A stretch of DNA of 56,282 nt. Source: Prevotella sp. UBA2742 (GTDB taxonomy: Bacteria; Bacteroidota; Bacteroidia; Bacteroidales; Bacteroidaceae). Where the stretch lies: the NCBI GenBank assembly GCA_002353485.1, contig DEJS01000022.1, forward strand, positions 19,116-75,397. The letters run 5' to 3'. The notes below the pieces were generated by a model. That model saw only the letters and a program-made list of their open reading frames with translations, ran no database searches and was not told the origin of the DNA. Position numbers and translations under genes: made by a program. How positions within the stretch are numbered: position 1 is the first letter of the stretch; every line of letters begins with the position of its first letter. Of the stretch, positions 53,801 to 56,282 are shown piece after piece.

Positions 53801-54388
53801 GTTGTAGATTTCAGCATACTTCTTATCATCGCTTGTCGACGTAATGGCATCGATGAGTCCCTTCTGTGTAGCAAAGGCAGAAGTCTCGGCAGCCTTGTTG
53901 TATTCAAACTTCTTGAATTCCTGGTTTGCCAGGTTGTACTTGTTGTTCAATGCATCGTAAGCAGCATCGAAATCGAAGGTCAGGTCGATGGAGATACCAC
54001 CAATCTGGTAGGCAGCATCCAGAGACTCAACAGAAAACGACACGTCCTGAGCCTCAGTGCCAGTCAGCTCGAAAGGAACAGTCTGATTGCTTGCAATCTC
54101 CAGCTCCTTGGCTGTTCCGCCATTGACAGATACTGACACCTTACTGGTAGTAACAGAACCGATAACCAGGTTATACTTACCAGGAGACAACTTGCCTACC
54201 TGACAAGTAATCTTTTCACCAGAAGAAACAAAGACCGTACCAGCAGCCTTGTCGGCAGTACCGCCAGACCAAGTCCAACCAGAATCCGAACCTTTGTACT
54301 GTGCAGCCTGTGCATTTGAAACAGCAGCATTGGCTGTTACAGGGAATGCTGTAAGGGCTGATAATGAGTAAACTAATTCTTTTCTCAT
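47840..54388 (-). CDS. Giant secreted coiled-coil protein with dockerin-like module and sorting tail
   Basis: 2182 residues. Signal peptide (about 1-22, FPVTANA). An N-terminal beta-domain (about 28-125, ending GGISIDLTF) resembles a carbohydrate-binding sandwich. About 1800 residues of Ala/Lys/Asp/Glu-rich helix follow, with FIVAR-like segments. A dockerin-type pair of calcium loops is at about 1946-2005 (GDVTGTGTVDDADF, then YDANGDGQVDIADVQAIF). A beta-domain (about 2018-2130) and a C-terminal tail (VIYDLGGKLMNGIKKG) resemble a type IX sorting signal. The coil would span well over 100 nm if extended. Promoter-like TATCTTTG at 54502-54509. Confidence 0.8.
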   Translation of the reverse strand: MRKELVYSLSALTAFPVTANAAVSNAQAAQYKGSDSGWTWSGGTADKAAGTVFVSSGEKITCQVGKLSPGKYNLVIGSVTTSKVSVSVNGGTAKELEIASNQTVPFELTGTEAQDVSFSVESLDAAYQIGGISIDLTFDFDAAYDALNNKYNLANQEFKKFEYNKAAETSAFATQKGLIDAITSTSDDKKYAEIYNRKNNELWKADYATNSAIAKAIDETLATAQTKELAYQQSTLNETYTAANTALTAAKEKISADDYKALGDELADLKARIDAMTTENMVDESADIETLLGGPDPADGFFKKVADAQKAKTANDAAYEAVKTKIGEAQTAKNNVELALSTGKLKDAAYATLLEEARAELNELANQYGEIWNGNEEANAAGTCVDYQASSNYVTKIDDIKAAINDVQTKYEGLADVYKVALGDLKTKTDAVATAKTNNAKAIEQKINDADKKAEDLDKALAALKTKIEGLGNKTSLDGETTGTVKDLYKTEITDVEDAITDLNTAGGDVTANETAYNEMMAEISNKDKNGLQDNFDKAKENKDKKAYKDYDPNNGQYKDMIDAIQKLIDDLKAEIKYQYDNMQAKAFKDGTKSSDMGYYSKIKYDISKAIGQYDAQAALDVAKYKEIYDAIAAAQEQINTLTTAAQAKAPTLYATGADTDKYSKAWIAKQQEALDAEQEKLDAALAKKPAIGDQDHHLAMNALSKSGAGAVKSDCTATDKELTSAETTFKAGLDAQALADLKKTITDERTDLTKRKDDIQKGLTNGVYGTVDKDNLQTELNAIDLTGTEMTGDITGIDNTQTLNDDYLKKLLALDEKLKVVEEKAVTVAARVAANNKALLEADKAIGDLTGKDKYYENAIKAVKGVKDYADAADTETGWEKESGLTAAKDKITNFKTADPLKTKIEKEELTEADVTAQKKAIQKEIDDAKAVAITMVKNWVGYKNLNTQYTNLTTSGKGVLKAETDAKAEDKAPTDKSKLAEDTKNAWDETYVKTFGTSADLTDPTKTTVYGKVAKNKKAVEDEKAKGWKTASMDVDSENYKTWKKTYEDLLTEAQGYKATVKANSDEKIKQNKQYTTTNNNYNDVDMFLSAKEETTVIAAKKQEMKDLYAKLKENKDNLVKFYPQGKSASDGVDIVKNLNEINDSITKIKNLVDGTYDAQIDADNKAAYQEVLEAIQAAKNNYTAINAKCSDIKNFKSQALGQWVANNAESSLSIVRWNLEHFPTAIDNDAANAQTNYDQAQSDVKLYDNTKDLADIKKTESDLTSAFETYKSNVQYFIDDAISGPYGELTGWNSNLTDAKKAIAGYTADASTLDADAVDALFENVQDMLDAITDARDAADVKALDNALVIAEDPNSGIYTSINNILTVKAQEVIDGMFAQADADLPVGKEYLEALGKSSANFEADYNNNIPTWKETYAEQVEYHVFGTLGNDGNFTWLRDNLKDWLENNEYAKAKANDTSYADAMTELAKLKAQLAEAEKAVEGLAVTGKLKKELTNYAEQISNEESRFESYKERSRAASRKADLDGKTGWTFSYWDNEKAASVSCDTWFEEMAGRIANATSAWYIKYSEYTYLNDALNTITSAIYEAEKEATTDEAKAKVAGYKDAQADIKTRLIEANGSEKTKATDLVPFEGEIADLLAEVQGASAAGQADTAAALESLNQKVADLEAKATLEAFTEDTQAKYADDLAALKDEIAAIKANIEAKKDQISFYKEELDAEIVAADNKVDALLNKADNNDTMWKANESANSTLEKILEGLQTKIDNGKEALADTDKFQYVTIDDFATKVNKVTAKMEAAQKEVEEAYAAGTSQALLTDTKYLNELQTYVNSVYKDIANTACQREVKARVEALVDAAAAVTYDVSKYTAGDAAKIKNAINAINNYAHTEDNKGILDGDNITAVSASNFSGYLANIQAKSDALDEAKRIIAEESLEPEPIEPSVLPGDVTGTGTVDDADFDKFVEDFLNDNLPSAGDANFAAYDANGDGQVDIADVQAIFNLSMGLNVDGTDPDAAAAPALDFEGFSAGNMSVQTTQLSNGNTQVAILLNSTADYRAFAIDMVMADGVSVVAEKADLELLRSNDLGNIHRIVGYGRIENNGTMLTVELAGNGNVGFKSVTLATNDAKPVDFKLDNTTGISTINVEKNSGNVIYDLGGKLMNGIKKGINIIRGKNGETKKVVK

Positions 54389-54501
54389 AACTTTTTGCTT
54401 TAGTTAATAATATTGTTTAAATAATCTTTCGTCTATACCTTATTACTTTAATACGCGAGCGGGGGCGATTCCGGCCTGTACTCACTTTCGGGTATCGCTT
54501 G

Positions 54502-54509
54502 CAAAGATA
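54502..54509 (-). promoter_or_regulatory. -7 element for the giant gene
   Basis: TATCTTTG on the minus strand, giving a leader of about 105 nt. The -33 element is not clear. Confidence 0.5.
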
Positions 54510-54694
54510 AGTTAAATGAATGAGAGGAAAATGCGAAGAAATGTTGCTTTTCGTGAAAGTGGCCTTTTTTTTCGTGAAACTCGCAGCCTCTCTGCCACGG
54601 AGCTGCTTTATAAGGCAGAAATTTCTACAAAACCAGCAAAACACAGAAAGCAACGTTCCCTGTTCACTACATGTACGCCATTTCTACAGTATAT

Positions 54695-54772
54695 GTTCAG
54701 TCATTCACTGAACAAATACTGAACAAATACTGGACATATACTGGACATATACTGGACAAATACTGGACATGA
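54695..54772. repeat. 11-bp tandem array (ACTGGACAWAT), six units
   Basis: Six 11-mers from 54707 (actgaacaaat x2, actggacatat x2, actggacaaat, actggacatga) preceded by GTTCAGT, the inverted form of the first unit's ACTGAAC. Read on the minus strand each unit carries TTGTCCAGT or a close variant, sharing TTGTCC with the array at 22928-23029. It begins 14 bp after the LytTR stop. Confidence 0.9.
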
Positions 54773-54786
54773 GCGTTTGCCGAAGG

Positions 54787-55206
54787 CTACTGCTTCAGCA
54801 GTTCGATAAGGCTGCGGAGGACGGGTTTGGAGACATGAATCTCAATGGTGCCGTTGTTGGCATCGGTGAGCGACAGTGTCTCCTTGATGGTGCTGATGCG
54901 GAAGATGAGCCGCAGGTTGATGATGTATTTTCGGCCAAGGCGGATGAACTGCTCCTTGACATGGGGTATGTCCGAGAGTCGCTGCTCTATCTCACCCAGT
55001 CCGTAGGGCACCATGAAGTGGGCAGTGCTGGAATAGAAGACGTGGGTATAGTGGTCATCGGCCTGCATGTAGATGACCTTGTCCAAGTCGATGATGTAGA
55101 GCTCGTCATGAGCACTGAGACTTAAAGTAGTTACTGGCGGCGTAGGCATACTCGCTGTCTTCCCTTGCATTTTGCCCGCCGATGCCCATAGCGGGTATGC
55201 TATCAT
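54787..55206 (-). CDS. LytTR-domain DNA-binding protein
   Basis: 139 residues if started at ATG 55206; the frame is open to 55281 but that part overlaps the terminator of the upstream RNA, and ATGs at 55170 and 55149 are also possible. The LytTR domain covers the C-terminal 100 residues (IIDLDKVIYMQADDHYTHVF, FIRLGRKYIINL, RSLIELLKQ). No receiver domain is attached. LytTR proteins bind short direct repeats and control surface or competence functions. The 11-bp array just downstream and the giant surface gene beyond it are candidate targets (inference). Confidence 0.82.
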   Translation of the reverse strand: MIAYPLWASAGKMQGKTASMPTPPVTTLSLSAHDELYIIDLDKVIYMQADDHYTHVFYSSTAHFMVPYGLGEIEQRLSDIPHVKEQFIRLGRKYIINLRLIFRISTIKETLSLTDANNGTIEIHVSKPVLRSLIELLKQ

Positions 55207-55243
55207 TCTGTAAGCGTTAATTTCCCATGAATTACACAGATAC

Positions 55244-55275
55244 AAAAAACGGGGCAACACTCTCTGCTCGTCCCG
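55244..55275 (-). terminator. Terminator of the candidate RNA
   Basis: Minus strand CGGGAC ... GCCCCG followed by six T. The stem is imperfect. Confidence 0.5.
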
Positions 55276-55569
55276 CGACACAAGGCTCTCGCATGCCCAT
55301 CCAAGTCAGGACAAGCAACGTAGAAGCCCCGGAACATGTATAACAACACGACCGGAGCAGACGAGGCCGGAGCCCATCAGCGAGTCGTGGATAATACACG
55401 ATCCCAGCATCTACCGTTGCTAAGTCTCCGGACTGGATATTGAATTTGCGAGATTCTATGTCGCCAAAGACAAAGCGCCAGATAAACGCTTTTCGTAAAT
55501 ATGTAGCCCGCCCTCCCTCTCAAAACAGGCTTCTACTTAGAGCATAAGTCTCTCCGTAGGTTAAGGCGG
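55244..55569 (-). ncRNA. Candidate structured RNA gene, about 325 nt
   Basis: It has its own promoter (55576-55583) and a terminator-like hairpin with TTTTTT (55244-55275), and no ORF of note. GTAGAAGCC near the 5' end pairs exactly with GGCTTCTAC about 200 nt later, enclosing smaller stems (AAGCG/CGCTT, TCGTG/CACGA). It lacks RNase P, tmRNA and SRP signatures. A 6S-type RNA is possible because of the long closed rod, but I cannot confirm it. It may instead be a leader of the LytTR gene. Confidence 0.5.
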
Positions 55570-55575
55570 CGCGTG

Positions 55576-55583
55576 CAAAGGTA
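55576..55583 (-). promoter_or_regulatory. -7 element for the candidate RNA
   Basis: TACCTTTG on the minus strand, about 370 bp upstream of the likely LytTR start. Confidence 0.5.
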
Positions 55584-55624
55584 GGGATATTTTTCGAGGA
55601 AAACAAATAAAAGCGTGGGAAATA

Positions 55625-55656
55625 TTTGGTATGTTGCGTATTTTTTTATAATTTCG
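55625..55656 (+). promoter_or_regulatory. Weak promoter for the RNase H gene
   Basis: TTTG (55625-55628), 20 bp, TAATTTCG (55649-55656), 10 bp before the ATG. Confidence 0.4.
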
Positions 55657-55666
55657 CAGCCTGATT

Positions 55667-56134
55667 ATGACGAAGACGATGAACCCACCCGACTACCGCC
55701 ACGACACGGTGCTGCCGCTGCCCCCCGAGGTCAGGGCCGACGCCTGGGCCGTGGACGCGGCATGCAGCGGCAACCCTGGGCCGATGGAGTATCAGGCCAT
55801 CGACCTGCAGACGGGGGCGCGCGTGTTCCACTTCGGACCCATGAAGGGCACGAACAACATCGGCGAGTTTCTGGCCATCGTGCACGCCCTGGCGCTGATG
55901 CAGCAGCAGGGACTGACGGAGAAGGCCATCTACAGCGACTCGTACAACGCCATTCTGTGGGTCGGCAAACGACAGTGTAAGACGAAGCTGGAGCGTACGC
56001 CGGAGACGGAACAGCTATACCAGATTATACGGCGTGCCGAACGGTGGCTGCAGACGCACCAGTGGCAGAACCCCATCATTAAGTGGGAGACAAACAGGTG
56101 GGGCGAGGTACCAGCGGACTTCGGACGGAAATGA
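55667..56134 (+). CDS. rnhA: Ribonuclease H (RNase HI-like)
   Basis: 155 residues. It cleaves the RNA strand of RNA-DNA hybrids. The four carboxylates are placed as in RNase HI: Asp30 (AVDAACSGNPG), Glu67 (NNIGEFLAI), Asp91 (IYSDSYNAI) and Asp151 (VPADFG). The basic protrusion is short and there is no N-terminal hybrid-binding domain. ATG 55667 follows a weak promoter closely; ATG 55679 is an alternative. Confidence 0.9.
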   Translation: MTKTMNPPDYRHDTVLPLPPEVRADAWAVDAACSGNPGPMEYQAIDLQTGARVFHFGPMKGTNNIGEFLAIVHALALMQQQGLTEKAIYSDSYNAILWVGKRQCKTKLERTPETEQLYQIIRRAERWLQTHQWQNPIIKWETNRWGEVPADFGRK

Positions 56135-56157
56135 AACCACGGAGTTTTTATTTTACC

Positions 56158-56265
56158 ACGGATTACACGGATTACACGGATTTATAATCTGAATATAAAA
56201 TCACGGTGTTTACTTTACCACAAATTACTGACGGTTATACTTTACCACGAATTACACGAATTTAA
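56158..56265. repeat. 9-bp ACACGGATT/ACACGAATT repeats
   Basis: Blocks reading (t)ttaccacggatt acacggatt acacggatt and ttaccacgaatt acacgaatt, separated by a degenerate ttaccacaaatt block. The ACACGAATT unit is the same as at the mod-res junction. No gene is seen from 56135 to the window end. Confidence 0.75.
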
Positions 56266-56282
56266 CTAATTATTTAGTGTAA

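Larger units (their letters stand above)
54389..54786. other. Intergenic region upstream of the giant gene
   Basis: 398 bp without a convincing gene. It contains the giant gene's promoter (54502-54509), an A+T-rich leader and the 11-bp array at 54707-54772. Two small plus-strand frames here have no support. Confidence 0.6.

Noticed and set aside
45408..54388. Classical cellulosome
   Set aside because: No glycoside hydrolase, scaffoldin array or anchoring S-layer module is present; only the cohesin/dockerin-like modules match.
55282..55569. RNase P, tmRNA or SRP RNA
   Set aside because: The conserved core strings of these RNAs are not present in the candidate transcript.

Overview
The window looks like chromosome of a Bacteroidales species, most likely a Prevotella-type gut or rumen bacterium. 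Three lines of evidence support this. Promoters follow the Bacteroidetes pattern (TTTG, about 19-20 bp, TAnnTTTG). Two large secreted proteins end in C-terminal tails resembling type IX secretion sorting domains. Many gene families are typical of the group: DUF2023 next to flavodoxin, a DUF4369-type lipoprotein, a TonB receptor/PnuT/TPK thiamin operon, M13 peptidase and IorAB. I see no rRNA, integrase, transposase, prophage or CRISPR array. One tRNA gene (Leu-UAA) is present. All calls come from reading the sequence; no database search was run.

Layout. 1-2231: end of a URO-D-like gene and an atypical DAACS symporter. 2300-7153: type III restriction-modification (res, mod) on the minus strand, preceded by a structured leader of about 400 nt. 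7871-8779: flavodoxin and its DUF2023 partner. 9048-17835: double-domain hydrolase, M13 peptidase, ComM, a GltD-like oxidoreductase and an ATP-grasp ligase. 17852-22787: a minus-strand envelope operon (TPR/OmpA-like lipoprotein, thioredoxin-fold lipoprotein without its cysteines, AsmA-like protein). 23191-26699: tRNA-Leu, then the minus-strand pyrE, SRPBCC, argH, lipoprotein operon. 26802-29390: TonB-type outer-membrane receptor.

29484-38948 is one long plus-strand cluster: iorA, iorB, aminotransferase, porin, Na+/solute symporter, two phenylacetate-CoA ligases, and a double ACT protein. Together these make a complete route between external arylacetates and aromatic amino acids: uptake, CoA activation, ferredoxin-dependent reductive carboxylation to the arylpyruvate, transamination. 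39544-43290 is a TPP-riboswitch-controlled thiamin salvage operon (TonB receptor, PnuT, thiamin pyrophosphokinase). It could supply the thiamin diphosphate that IorA needs. argS follows.

45408-54388 holds two large secreted proteins on the minus strand. One is a 2182-residue, mostly coiled-coil protein with a dockerin-like module. Next to it is a 769-residue protein with two cohesin-like domains, a beta-helix and an FIVAR-like region. Both carry sorting tails. This adjacent cohesin/dockerin-like pair is my best candidate for an undescribed system. The window closes with a LytTR regulator, a candidate structured RNA and an RNase H.

An unexpected layer runs across the window: short tandem arrays with fixed unit lengths (7, 8, 9 and 11 bp). 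Several begin within a few bases of a stop codon. The three 8-bp arrays share one consensus (RACATCGA-like) in the direction of transcription. Two distant 11-bp arrays share a TTGTCC core.
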